From Pseudomonas sp. FeN3W (lineage in GTDB: Bacteria; Pseudomonadota; Gammaproteobacteria; Pseudomonadales; Pseudomonadaceae): a DNA stretch of 64,000 nt. The DNA lies in the NCBI GenBank assembly GCA_030263805.2, contig CP136010.1:2061001-2125000 (forward strand). Direction: 5' to 3'. The first letter of the stretch is position 1. Every line of letters starts with the position of its first letter. Under the pieces are notes generated by a model. The model saw nothing but the letters and a program-made list of their open reading frames with translations. It had not been told where the DNA came from and searched no databases. This document shows positions 1 through 8,841 of this stretch, piece by piece. The position numbers and the translations under genes are program-made.

Positions 1-790
1 GCGTCACGCCAGCAGCGCGCGCCTTGTGCCAATAGCCTTCGAGCCAGGCCTGCACCTGCGCTTCGGGCCAGCTGAGAAAGGCGTCCTTGAACAGCGAGGT
101 GATGTCGTAGCTGACCGGGCCGAGCACCGCATCCTGAAAGTCCAGCACACCTGGGTTGGGCTCGCTGATCATCAGATTGCGCGGCATGTAATCACGATGC
201 ACCAGCACCCGCGGCTGCGCCAGCGCCGAGTCGATCAGCTGCCGGCAGATACGCTCCCACGCGGCCTGCTGCTTCTCACTGAAGCTGTGGCCAAGGTGGC
301 GCTGCACGTACCAGTCGGGGAACAGCTGCAGTTCACGGCGCAGCAGCGCCTCGTCATAGGCTGGCATCGGCTGCGTCACTGGATGCAGCTGGAACTTCAG
401 CAAGGCCTCCATGGCGTCTTCGAACAGCTGCTCGGCATTGCTCTGATCGATGACATCCAGATAGGTCTGGCGGCCCAGATCGCTCAGCAGCAGGAAGCCA
501 CGCTCGAGATCGGAGGCCAGTATCTGCGGCACATGGACACCGGCGTCACCCAGCATCTGCGCGACCTTGACGAAGGGCCGGCAGTCTTCCTGGGGCGGCG
601 GCGCATCCATCACGATCAGACTGCGCTCAGCCCCTTGCCAGCGAAAGTAACGCCGAAAGCTGGCATCGCTGCTGGCGGCAGTAAGCTGTGCAACCGGCAC
701 TTCGCCCCAGCCGCAACGGGCGAAGACTTCGGGTAATTGCTGTTCCAGCCAGGCGCTCAGGTCCAGCAGACGTTGATCTTGATGCGGCAT
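1..790 (-). CDS. amgK: AmgK, N-acetylmuramate/N-acetylglucosamine anomeric kinase (3' end outside window)
   Basis: Cytoplasmic sugar kinase of the Pseudomonas peptidoglycan recycling route that leads to UDP-MurNAc with MurU. The minus-strand reading begins MPHQDQRLLDLSAWLEQQLP and shows the aminoglycoside-phosphotransferase fold: SSDASFRRYFRW near the N-terminus, the catalytic HRDYMPRN loop and the metal-binding LDFQD segment. I chose the ATG at 788-790 because it has a GGAG box and matches the family N-terminus; an in-frame ATG at 827-829 is the alternative. It is divergent from lptD, the usual Pseudomonas arrangement. The C-terminus runs off the left edge. Confidence 0.87.
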   Translation of the reverse strand, partial: MPHQDQRLLDLSAWLEQQLPEVFARCGWGEVPVAQLTAASSDASFRRYFRWQGAERSLIVMDAPPPQEDCRPFVKVAQMLGDAGVHVPQILASDLERGFLLLSDLGRQTYLDVIDQSNAEQLFEDAMEALLKFQLHPVTQPMPAYDEALLRRELQLFPDWYVQRHLGHSFSEKQQAAWERICRQLIDSALAQPRVLVHRDYMPRNLMISEPNPGVLDFQDAVLGPVSYDITSLFKDAFLSWPEAQVQAWLEGYWHKARAAGVT

Positions 791-919
791 CCAGGGGGTC
801 TCCACGGCGCTAGCCGATAGGCGGGTCATGCTTTATTATCCTGCATCTTTCTCAGCCCATCGAGAGGCGTGCGGCCCAGCCGGCCGATGGCTCGCCGCAA
901 GCACGGACCAAAAAACAAG

Positions 920-3694
920 ATGGCAGTCAAATACCCCGCGTTTCGTAAAAAATTCCCTCTATTGGTTACTGGCGGTCTGCTTGCATTGCAACCGGTAGCT
1001 GTACCTTTTGCCTTTGCAGCCGAGCAGTTCGCCTGCCAGCCCGACGCTTCCGGCGGCTGGAACTGTGCGTCCAACGAAGCCAGTCAGACCCTGCCACCGC
1101 GCCCGGTACACAGCGGCAGCGCCGTGAGCACATCGAGCACCGCCAAATCGACGAGCAGCAAAGTGCAAGCGCCAACGGCGACGACCAAGCTGGTCACCGA
1201 AAGCAAGGGCCGTGCCCTCGCCTCGCGCAGCGCCGATTACAGCCATCTCGACTGGGTTCCGCGCGAGCAGCTGACCCCGGCTCAGCTCGCCGAAACCGGC
1301 CCTTATTGCACCGGCACCTATGTCGAGCCCGACCGTCCCGGCAAGTTCGACACCACTCCGATGAGCGAAGCGCCGACCTATGTATCGGCCAAAGCCACCC
1401 GCTACGAGCAGGAACAGGAAGTCGCCACCCTCGCCGGTGACGTGCTGCTGCGTCAGGGCAGCATTCAGGTGGAGGCAGACGAAGCCAGCCTGCACCAGCT
1501 GGAAAATCGCGGCGAGCTGACCGGCAATGTCCGCTTCCGCGACCGCGACGCATTGCTGGTCGGCGACCGCGCCGAGATCTTCCTCGACAGCGGCGAAGCC
1601 AAGGTGGAAAACGCCGAGTACGTCGTGCACTCCGGCAAGGTGCGTGGCAGCGCGCAATACGCCAAGCGTGAAGAAACCGCGATCATTCGCCTCAAGGACG
1701 GTACTTACACCAGCTGCGAGCCCGGCGAAAACAGCTGGCACCTGCAAGGCAACAACGTCACGCTGAACCCAGCCACCGGCTTTGGCTCGGCCACCAACGT
1801 CACGCTACGGGTCAAGGATGTTCCGGTGTTCTACACCCCCTACATCCATTTCCCCATCGACGACCGTCGCCAGTCGGGTTTTCTCGCGCCGAGCATCGGC
1901 TCGTCCAGTGATACCGGTTTTTCGCTGCAGACGCCCTATTACTTCAACCTGGCGCCGAACTTCGACGCGACCCTGTATCCGCACCTGATGACCGACCGCG
2001 GCCTGCTGATGGAAGGCGAGTTCCGCTACCTCACGCGCAGCAGCGAGGGACAATTCGGCGCGGCCTATCTGGATGACAGCAACGACGACCGCGAGCGGCA
2101 ATCCGAGTATGAAGACCAACGCTGGATGTACAGCTGGCAGAACCGTACCGGGCTGGACTCGCGCTGGCTCGCCGAAGTGGACTACACCGATCTCAGCGAT
2201 CCGTACTACTTCCAGGACCTGAACACCAACCTGGATATCGATCAGCCGGATCACCTCGATCAGCGCGGCACGCTTACCTACCGCGGCGACAGCTACACCG
2301 CCCGCCTCAACGTGCATGCCTACGAGCGCGCCACCGTCGCCGACATCACCCCGTATGAGCGGCTCCCGCAGCTGACCCTGGATGGACGCCTGCCCTTCCA
2401 GCCGGGCGGCCTGAATTTCACCTACAACACCGAGTTCGTCAGCTTCCAGCGCAGCCTGCGCAACGGCAACTTCATCAACGAAGACGGCAATCCGGAGCAG
2501 TGGTACGACGATCGCCTGCGTGGCCTGACTCGCGCCGAAGGCGAGCGCATACATCTCGAGCCAGGCGTCAGCCTGCCGCTGAACTGGTCCTGGGGCTTCC
2601 TCAAGCCTTCGCTGAAATATGCCTATACACAGTACGACCTGGACCTGGATGATCGCGGCCAGAGCACGCTGGCCAGCTACGAATCGTTCGACAGCAGCCA
2701 GAATCGCAGCGTGCCGATCTTCAGCGTCGATAGCGGCCTGTACTTCGACCGCGACACCCAATGGTTCGGCAAGGACTATCGCCAGACACTGGAACCGCGC
2801 CTGTTCTATCTCTATGTTCCGGAGGAGGATCAGGACGACATTCCGATCTTCGATACCGGCGAAAGCAGCTTCAGCTACTCCTCGCTGTGGCGCGAGAACC
2901 GCTTCTCCGGCAAGGACCGCATCGGCGATGCCAACCAGGTATCGCTCGGCGTCACCAGCCGCTGGGTCGAGCCCAACGGCTTCGAGCGCCAGCGCCTGAG
3001 CATCGGCCAGGCGTTCTACTTCGAAGACCGCAAGGTGCAGCTGCGTGGCATCGACTACCGCACCCGCTCCAATGCCACCGCCGACGTATCGCCGTATGCG
3101 CTGGAGTATATGTATCGCTACAACCGCGACTGGCGCTTCACCTCGACGTTCAACTGGGATCCGGACAGCCACAGCACCCGCTCTGGCAGTGCCATGTGGC
3201 ATTACCAGCCAGCGGACAATCCCGGCAAGATCGTCAACGTTGGCTATCGCTATCGTAACGACACCATGCGCTTCGACCAGGCAACTGGCGAGTGGACCTA
3301 CGGCGGGGACTACGGCAACTGCGAAACCGACCCGGCTAACTGCATCAAGGACTACTACAAGATCAACCAGCACGACTTCTCCGTCATCTGGCCGATCGTC
3401 CCGCAATGGAGCGTCATCGCCCGCTGGCAGCATGACTACAGCCGCAGTCGCACCCTGGAAGCCTTCGGTGGCTTCGAGTACGACAGCTGCTGCTGGAAAC
3501 TGCGCCTGATCAATCGCTACTGGATCGACTACGACGAGACCAGCCTCAACCCTGATCGCAACGACGAGCCGGATAACGGCATCTTCCTGCAGATCGTGCT
3601 CAAGGGGCTCGGCGGCGTAGTCGGCAATGCGACCGAAACTTTCCTCGACGAAGGCATCCAAGGCTACCGTGAACGTGAAGATCAAGCTTTCTGA
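920..3694 (+). CDS. lptD: LptD, outer-membrane LPS assembly protein
   Basis: Outer-membrane beta-barrel that inserts lipopolysaccharide with LptE. The start MAVKYPAFRKKFPLLVTGG matches Pseudomonas LptD and leads into a signal peptide ending near AFAAEQF; an in-frame ATG at 869 is possible but less likely. The N-terminal OstA/LptA-like domain (around residues 140-290) is followed by a long aromatic-rich barrel ending INRYWIDYDE and GIQGYREREDQAF. The product is 924 aa, normal for the genus. Paired cysteines (CEPG early, DSCCWK late) are as expected for the LptD disulfides. The 3' end overlaps surA by 26 nt. Confidence 0.95.
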   Translation: MAVKYPAFRKKFPLLVTGGLLALQPVAVPFAFAAEQFACQPDASGGWNCASNEASQTLPPRPVHSGSAVSTSSTAKSTSSKVQAPTATTKLVTESKGRALASRSADYSHLDWVPREQLTPAQLAETGPYCTGTYVEPDRPGKFDTTPMSEAPTYVSAKATRYEQEQEVATLAGDVLLRQGSIQVEADEASLHQLENRGELTGNVRFRDRDALLVGDRAEIFLDSGEAKVENAEYVVHSGKVRGSAQYAKREETAIIRLKDGTYTSCEPGENSWHLQGNNVTLNPATGFGSATNVTLRVKDVPVFYTPYIHFPIDDRRQSGFLAPSIGSSSDTGFSLQTPYYFNLAPNFDATLYPHLMTDRGLLMEGEFRYLTRSSEGQFGAAYLDDSNDDRERQSEYEDQRWMYSWQNRTGLDSRWLAEVDYTDLSDPYYFQDLNTNLDIDQPDHLDQRGTLTYRGDSYTARLNVHAYERATVADITPYERLPQLTLDGRLPFQPGGLNFTYNTEFVSFQRSLRNGNFINEDGNPEQWYDDRLRGLTRAEGERIHLEPGVSLPLNWSWGFLKPSLKYAYTQYDLDLDDRGQSTLASYESFDSSQNRSVPIFSVDSGLYFDRDTQWFGKDYRQTLEPRLFYLYVPEEDQDDIPIFDTGESSFSYSSLWRENRFSGKDRIGDANQVSLGVTSRWVEPNGFERQRLSIGQAFYFEDRKVQLRGIDYRTRSNATADVSPYALEYMYRYNRDWRFTSTFNWDPDSHSTRSGSAMWHYQPADNPGKIVNVGYRYRNDTMRFDQATGEWTYGGDYGNCETDPANCIKDYYKINQHDFSVIWPIVPQWSVIARWQHDYSRSRTLEAFGGFEYDSCCWKLRLINRYWIDYDETSLNPDRNDEPDNGIFLQIVLKGLGGVVGNATETFLDEGIQGYREREDQAF

Positions 3695-4982
3695 AGTACT
3701 GCGCCCGCTCGCGCTCGGCGCTCTGCTGCTGAGCGGCGCGAGCCTCGCGCCTGCAGCCCTCGCCCAGGTTCAACCCCTCGACCGCGTGGTGGCGATCGTC
3801 GATAACGACGTCATCATGCAGAGCCAGCTCGAACAACGGATTCGTGAAGTGCAGCAAACCATCCAAAAGCGTGACGCCGATGCGCCGCCGATGGATGTGC
3901 TGCAACAGCAGGTGCTGGAGCGCCTGATCACCGAGAACCTGCAGCTGCAGATCGGTGAGCGCTCCGGCATTCGCATTTCCGATGAAGAACTCAATCAGGC
4001 CATGGGCACCATTGCCCAGCGCAACAACATGTCACCGGAACAGTTTCGTGAAGCCCTGGTGCGCGACGGCCTGAGTCTGGAGACGGCCCGCGAGCAGATC
4101 CGCCGCGAGATGATCATCAGCCGCGTGCGGCAGCGCCGAGTGGCGGAACGCATCCAGGTGTCCAATCAGGAAGTGCAGAACTTCCTGGCCTCCGACCTCG
4201 GCAAGCTGCAGTTGTCCGAGGAATACCACCTGGCCAATATCCTCATCCCGGTACCGGAAGCGGCAGATTCCGCGACCATCCAGGCCGCCGAACGCACCGC
4301 CATGGATACCTACCAGCAGCTTCAGCAGGGCGCAGACTTCGCTCGCCTGGCCGTCTCGCGCTCCGGTAGCGAGAACGCGCTGGAAGGCGGCGACATGGGC
4401 TGGCGCAAAGCAGCTCAGCTGCCACCGCCGTTCGATACCGCCGTGCGCGAGCTGTCGGTTGGCGAGGTCACCGAGCCGGTCCGCACGCCGCCAGGCTTCA
4501 TCATGGTCAAACTGCTGGACAAGCGTGGTGGCGAAACCCAGGTGCGCGACGAAGTGCATGTCCGCCACATCCTGATCAAGCCGAGTGCGATCCGTAGCGA
4601 GGAAGAAGCACGCCTGCTGGTGCAGCGCCTGCGTGATCGCATCAGTGCTGGCGAAAACTTCGCCGAGCTGGCCAAGAGCTTTTCCGAAGACCCCGGTTCG
4701 GCGCTCAACGGCGGCGACCTGAACTGGATCGACCCAGCTTCTCTGGTGCCCGAGTTCCGCGAAGTCATGGCCAATACGGCGAGCGGCGAACTGTCCCCGG
4801 TGTTCAAGTCGCCCTACGGCTGGCACATCCTCGAGGTGCTCGGCCGCCGCGCGACCGACGCCAGCGAGCAGTTCCGCGAGCAACAGGCGCTGAGTTTGCT
4901 GCGCAACCGCAAGTATGACGAAGAGCTGCAGGCGTGGTTACGCCAGATCCGCGACGAAGCCTACGTCGAGATCAAGCTCTAA
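3669..4982 (+). CDS. surA: SurA, periplasmic peptidyl-prolyl isomerase/chaperone
   Basis: Periplasmic chaperone for outer-membrane proteins, including LptD. I place the start at GTG 3669 (VNVKIKLSEVLRPLALGALL), inside the lptD 3' end. This gives a proper signal peptide, whereas the upstream in-frame ATG at 3627 would add 14 residues of lptD-overlapping sequence. The 437-aa product has the SurA N-domain (RVVAIVDNDVIMQSQL) and two parvulin domains, the second around VRHILIKPS...FAELAKSFSEDPGSA. The overlap suggests translational coupling with lptD. Confidence 0.94.
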   Translation: MNVKIKLSEVLRPLALGALLLSGASLAPAALAQVQPLDRVVAIVDNDVIMQSQLEQRIREVQQTIQKRDADAPPMDVLQQQVLERLITENLQLQIGERSGIRISDEELNQAMGTIAQRNNMSPEQFREALVRDGLSLETAREQIRREMIISRVRQRRVAERIQVSNQEVQNFLASDLGKLQLSEEYHLANILIPVPEAADSATIQAAERTAMDTYQQLQQGADFARLAVSRSGSENALEGGDMGWRKAAQLPPPFDTAVRELSVGEVTEPVRTPPGFIMVKLLDKRGGETQVRDEVHVRHILIKPSAIRSEEEARLLVQRLRDRISAGENFAELAKSFSEDPGSALNGGDLNWIDPASLVPEFREVMANTASGELSPVFKSPYGWHILEVLGRRATDASEQFREQQALSLLRNRKYDEELQAWLRQIRDEAYVEIKL

Positions 4983-5014
4983 GCTTCACGCTGTATCTAC
5001 AAGCAACAGGAACG

Positions 5015-5049
5015 CGGGGTGATGGCCGAAGGGTCGCCACCCCGTTTTC
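5015..5049 (+). terminator. Probable intrinsic terminator after surA
   Basis: CGGGGTG (5015-5021) pairs with CACCCCG (5038-5044) and is followed by TTTTC. It lies between surA and pdxA; the 16-nt loop is long, so strength is uncertain. Confidence 0.55.
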
Positions 5050-5090
5050 ATTTCAGGCGGTTGAACGCCACACGCCAAGAGAGAAGCCTG

Positions 5091-6083
5091 ATGACCGCTC
5101 CCCGCCCCTTCGTTCTCACCCCCGGCGAACCGGCCGGCATCGGCCCGGATCTGTGTCTGCTGCTGGCACGCGAGGCCCAACCTCGGATTCTGGTAGCCAT
5201 CGCCAGCCGCTCGCTGCTGGCAGAGCGCGCCTCGCAACTGGGGCTGACGATCGAGCTGCGGGACGTCGGACCACATGACTGGCCAAGCCAACCGGCGCCG
5301 GCCAACTGTCTATATGTCTGGGATACTCCGCTGGATGCCCCGGTGACCGCAGGCCAGCTCGACGCGCGCAACGGCCACTACGTTCTGGAAACCCTGACTC
5401 GAGCTGGGAAAGGGTGTCTCGACGGCAGCTTCGCCGGCATGATCACCGCACCGGTGCACAAGGGCGTGATCAACGAGGCCGGCATCCCGTTTTCCGGCCA
5501 TACCGAATTTCTCGCCGAACTGACCCGCACCGAGCAGGTGGTCATGATGCTTGCCACCCGTGGCCTGCGTGTCGCACTGGTCACCACTCACCTGCCGCTC
5601 AAGGATGTCGCTGCGGCGATTACCCACGAACGCCTGGAACGGGTTACGCGGATCCTGCACCACGATCTTGTCAGCAAGTTCGGTATTACCCAACCGCGCA
5701 TTCTTGTCTGCGGCCTGAACCCGCATGCCGGCGAAGGTGGCCACCTGGGTCGCGAAGAAATCGAGATCATCGAGCCCGTGCTGGGCAAGTTGCGTGACGA
5801 AGGGCTTGAGCTGATCGGCCCGCTGCCAGCGGACACGCTGTTCACCCCCAAAAATCTCGAGCACTGCGACGCAGTGCTGGCGATGTACCACGACCAGGGC
5901 CTGCCAGTGCTCAAGTACAAGGGTTTCGGCGCTGCGGTCAACGTGACCCTGGGCCTACCGATCGTGCGCACCTCGGTGGATCACGGCACCGCGCTGGATC
6001 TGGCCGGCAGCGGCAAAATCGACACCGGCAGCCTGCGGGTCGCACTGGAAACCGCCTATCAGATGGTCGGCGCAGCTCGCTAA
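5091..6083 (+). CDS. pdxA: PdxA, 4-hydroxythreonine-4-phosphate dehydrogenase
   Basis: NAD(P)-dependent enzyme of pyridoxal phosphate synthesis, acting before PdxJ. The 330-aa product begins MTAPRPFVLTPGEPAGIGPD and has the family motifs TAPVHKGVINEAG, GHTEFLAELT, NPHAGEGGHLGREE, MYHDQGLPVLKYKGFG and RTSVDHGTALDLAGSG. The ATG at 5091 follows AGAGAAGCC. The order surA-pdxA-rsmA-apaG-apaH is the standard gammaproteobacterial one. Confidence 0.95.
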   Translation: MTAPRPFVLTPGEPAGIGPDLCLLLAREAQPRILVAIASRSLLAERASQLGLTIELRDVGPHDWPSQPAPANCLYVWDTPLDAPVTAGQLDARNGHYVLETLTRAGKGCLDGSFAGMITAPVHKGVINEAGIPFSGHTEFLAELTRTEQVVMMLATRGLRVALVTTHLPLKDVAAAITHERLERVTRILHHDLVSKFGITQPRILVCGLNPHAGEGGHLGREEIEIIEPVLGKLRDEGLELIGPLPADTLFTPKNLEHCDAVLAMYHDQGLPVLKYKGFGAAVNVTLGLPIVRTSVDHGTALDLAGSGKIDTGSLRVALETAYQMVGAAR

Positions 6084-6157
6084 GCATGGGCCGGGTTGCG
6101 GCCCGACCGAGCTACTTGCCGCCCCCGCCTGCTAAAATACGCGCCTTATTCGTTTTT

Positions 6158-6186
6158 CAGCTTCGAGCTTCAGGCTTCAAGCTGCT
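6158..6186. repeat. REP-like repeat, AGCTTCAAGC type
   Basis: Iterated GCTTCGAGCTTCAGGCTTC-type sequence just upstream of rsmA. It belongs to the same family as the long palindrome between prkA and yeaH. Confidence 0.6.
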
Positions 6187-6199
6187 CCCTGGAGCCCCG

Positions 6200-6994
6200 A
6201 TGTCCGATTATCAGCACCGCGCACGCAAGCGCTTTGGCCAGAACTTCCTGCACGACGCTGGCGTCATTCACCGCATTCTGCGGGCGATTCATGCCAAGTC
6301 GGGTGAGCGACTGGTGGAGATCGGCCCAGGCCAGGGAGCATTGACCGAGGGACTGCTCGACAGCGGCGCGCATCTGGATGTCGTCGAGCTCGACCTCGAC
6401 CTGATTCCCATCCTGCAGGGCAAATTCGCCGGGCGCGATAACTTCAATCTGCACCAGGGCGACGCGCTGAAGTTCGACTTCAGCCGCCTCAGCGCCGAGC
6501 CGAACAGCCTGCGCATCGTCGGCAACCTGCCGTACAACATCTCTACCCCGCTGATCTTTCACCTGCTCGACCACGCGCATCTGATCCGCGACATGCATTT
6601 CATGCTGCAGAAGGAGGTGGTCGAACGCCTGGCGGCGCAGCCGGGCGGTGGCGACTGGGGCCGACTGTCGATCATGGTGCAGTATCACTGCCGGGTGGAG
6701 CACCTGTTCAACGTCGGGCCGGGTGCGTTCAACCCGGCGCCAAAGGTCGATTCGGCGATCGTTCGCCTGGTGCCACATGAGACGCTGCCGCACCCAGCCC
6801 GCGATCACCGTCAACTGGAGCGCGTCGTGCGCGAGGCGTTCAACCAACGGCGCAAGACCTTGCGTAATACCCTCAAGGGGCTGCTGGACGCCGACGCCAT
6901 CGCAGCGGCGGACGTGGACGGCAGCCTGCGCCCCGAACAACTGGATCTGGCGGCCTTCGTTCGCCTATCCGACCAACTGACAGAACGCAGCTGA
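6200..6994 (+). CDS. rsmA: RsmA (KsgA), 16S rRNA dimethyladenosine transferase
   Basis: SAM-dependent dimethylation of the two adjacent adenosines in the 3' hairpin of 16S rRNA. The start ATG at 6200 gives MSDYQHRARKRFGQNFL, the canonical N-terminus. Motif I (VEIGPGQGALTEGLL), the acidic motif II (VVELDLDLI) and motif IV NLPYNISTPLIFHLL are intact; the C-terminus has AFNQRRKTLRNTLKG. It is 264 aa, the usual size. Confidence 0.96.
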   Translation: MSDYQHRARKRFGQNFLHDAGVIHRILRAIHAKSGERLVEIGPGQGALTEGLLDSGAHLDVVELDLDLIPILQGKFAGRDNFNLHQGDALKFDFSRLSAEPNSLRIVGNLPYNISTPLIFHLLDHAHLIRDMHFMLQKEVVERLAAQPGGGDWGRLSIMVQYHCRVEHLFNVGPGAFNPAPKVDSAIVRLVPHETLPHPARDHRQLERVVREAFNQRRKTLRNTLKGLLDADAIAAADVDGSLRPEQLDLAAFVRLSDQLTERS

Positions 6995-7034
6995 GGCATC
7001 GACCTCTACCCTGCCTTCAACAGCGAGCAGTCCC

Positions 7035-7418
7035 ATGTCCGACGATAACCGCTACCGCATCGACGTCAGCGTCACGCCTCGCTATCTGGCCGCGCAATCG
7101 GAGCCGGAACAAAACCGCTATGCCTTTGCCTACACCGTAACCATCGAAAACAAAGGCGAGGTGGCGGCACAGCTGCTGTCGCGGCACTGGATCATCACGG
7201 ATGGCGACGGCCAGGTGCAGGAAGTGCGCGGTGCCGGCGTCATTGGCGAACAGCCGCTGATCGCACCAGGCGAACACCACGTCTACACCAGCGGAACGCT
7301 GCTGGCCACCTGTGTCGGCAGCATGCAAGGCAGCTATGAGATGTTGGCCGAGGATGGTCACAGTTTCGATGCGCTCATTGCGCCGTTCCGCCTGGCCGTA
7401 CCCGGAGCATTGCATTGA
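7035..7418 (+). CDS. apaG: ApaG domain protein
   Basis: 127-aa single-domain ApaG protein (FN3-like fold, biochemical role poorly defined). It has VSVTPRYLAAQSEPEQNRYAFAYTVTIEN, LLSRHWIITDGDG, VRGAGVIGEQPLIAPGE and YTSGTLLATCVGSMQGSYEM, all typical. The stop overlaps the TTG start of apaH. Confidence 0.95.
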   Translation: MSDDNRYRIDVSVTPRYLAAQSEPEQNRYAFAYTVTIENKGEVAAQLLSRHWIITDGDGQVQEVRGAGVIGEQPLIAPGEHHVYTSGTLLATCVGSMQGSYEMLAEDGHSFDALIAPFRLAVPGALH

Positions 7419-8242
7419 CGACCTATGCCGTCGGCGACCTGCAGGGTTGCCTCGAACCGCTGACCTGTTTGCTCGAGCGCGTCGACTTCAGCCCTTCGCG
7501 CGACTGTCTGTGGCTGGCTGGCGACCTGGTCAATCGCGGCCCGCAATCGCTGGAAGCCCTGCGCTTCGTGCGCGACCTCGAGTCCTCCGCGATCACTGTG
7601 CTGGGCAACCACGACCTGCACCTGCTGGCGGTGGCCCATAACATTGAACGCATGCGCAAGTCCGACACCTTGCAGGCGATTCTGAACGCGCCGGATCGGA
7701 CCGACCTGATCGACTGGCTGCGCCAGCAGAAGCTCATTCACTACGACGCCGAGCGGCATACCGCGATGGTGCACGCCGGCATTCCGCCGCAGTGGTCGCT
7801 AGAGAAGGCGCTCAAACGCGCCTCGGAAGTCGAGCAGGCGCTACAGGACGACGCGCTGCTGATGCCTTTCCTCGATGGCATGTATGGCAATCAACCATCG
7901 AAATGGAACAAGGAGCTGCATGGGGTACCGCGGCTGCGCCTGATCACCAACTACTTCACTCGCATGCGTTTCTGCAAGGCCGACGGCACCCTCGATCTGG
8001 AAGCGAAAGAAGGCGCCGACAGCGCCCCCGCCGGCTACGCACCCTGGTTCAGCCACGCCAACCGCAAGACCCGCAACGTCAAGCTGATCTTCGGCCACTG
8101 GGCCGCACTGGAAGGCAAGTGCGACGAGCCGAACGTCTTCGCCCTGGACACTGGCTGCGTCTGGGGCAACGCCATGACTCTAATGAACCTCGACAGCGGC
8201 GAGATGCATCGCTGCGAATGCGAATACGGGAAAAATGCATGA
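7415..8242 (+). CDS. apaH: ApaH, symmetrical bis(5'-nucleosyl)-tetraphosphatase
   Basis: Hydrolyses Ap4A and can remove Np4 caps from RNA. A TTG start at 7415 gives MTTYAVGDLQGC; it overlaps the apaG stop, which suggests coupled translation. Metallophosphatase motifs are present: GDLQGC, GDLVNRGP, LGNHDLHLL, HAGIPPQW and FGHWAALEG. It is 275 aa, the family length. Confidence 0.95.
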   Translation: MTTYAVGDLQGCLEPLTCLLERVDFSPSRDCLWLAGDLVNRGPQSLEALRFVRDLESSAITVLGNHDLHLLAVAHNIERMRKSDTLQAILNAPDRTDLIDWLRQQKLIHYDAERHTAMVHAGIPPQWSLEKALKRASEVEQALQDDALLMPFLDGMYGNQPSKWNKELHGVPRLRLITNYFTRMRFCKADGTLDLEAKEGADSAPAGYAPWFSHANRKTRNVKLIFGHWAALEGKCDEPNVFALDTGCVWGNAMTLMNLDSGEMHRCECEYGKNA

Positions 8243-8571
8243 CCGACTTCAAACGCATCCCACCGGAACAGGCGCAGACCATGCGCAGCAGCGGCGCAGT
8301 GATCGTGGATATCCGCGACCCGCACAGCTATGCCAACGGCCACATCAGTGGCTCGCTGCATCTGGACAACCACTCGCTGCCGGATTTCATTGCCGCTGCC
8401 GATCTCGACCAGCCGCTGATCGTCACCTGCTATCACGGCCACTCCAGCCAGAGCGCAGCGGCCTATCTGGTCAATCAGGGCTTTTCGGACGTCTACAGCC
8501 TCGACGGTGGCTTCGAGCTCTGGCGGCATACCTATCCGGCCGATGTCGAACGCGGCGAAGAGCAAGCGTAA
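8239..8571 (+). CDS. glpE: GlpE, thiosulfate sulfurtransferase (single-domain rhodanese)
   Basis: 110-aa rhodanese transferring sulfane sulfur from thiosulfate to cyanide or thioredoxin. The catalytic loop is CYHGHSS with Cys64, as in GlpE. The ATG at 8239 overlaps the apaH stop (ATGA). It ends the surA-to-glpE gene run. The 270 bases that follow (8572-8841) contain no gene I can support and presumably carry the prkA promoter. Confidence 0.92.
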   Translation: MTDFKRIPPEQAQTMRSSGAVIVDIRDPHSYANGHISGSLHLDNHSLPDFIAAADLDQPLIVTCYHGHSSQSAAAYLVNQGFSDVYSLDGGFELWRHTYPADVERGEEQA

Positions 8572-8841
8572 AAATTTATTTCCTCTCGATCGCCCGCCAT
8601 CCGCGGGCTAGGCGCTATCAGCAGCCGAACGGCAGCGCCTAATTCCCCTCCCCGCCCTTGATCTTGCCGAATCCGAACTATCCTTGAGTTCAGGCCATCC
8701 AAATAAATGAAGCCGGGAAACGGCTGACGGATTTCAGGGTTTCGACCATTAGGTGTTCGGGGGAACTCCACTGGCCGCCACTTCGGCCGGCCCCAGAGTG
8801 CCTGATGACGCGCCTATTCGTGCATCGATCGAGGTGAAGTC

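Noticed and set aside
1805..3685. Long minus-strand open frame opposite lptD (626 codons)
   Set aside because: Antisense shadow of a high-GC gene; low-complexity Val/Ala/Glu-rich product without motifs.
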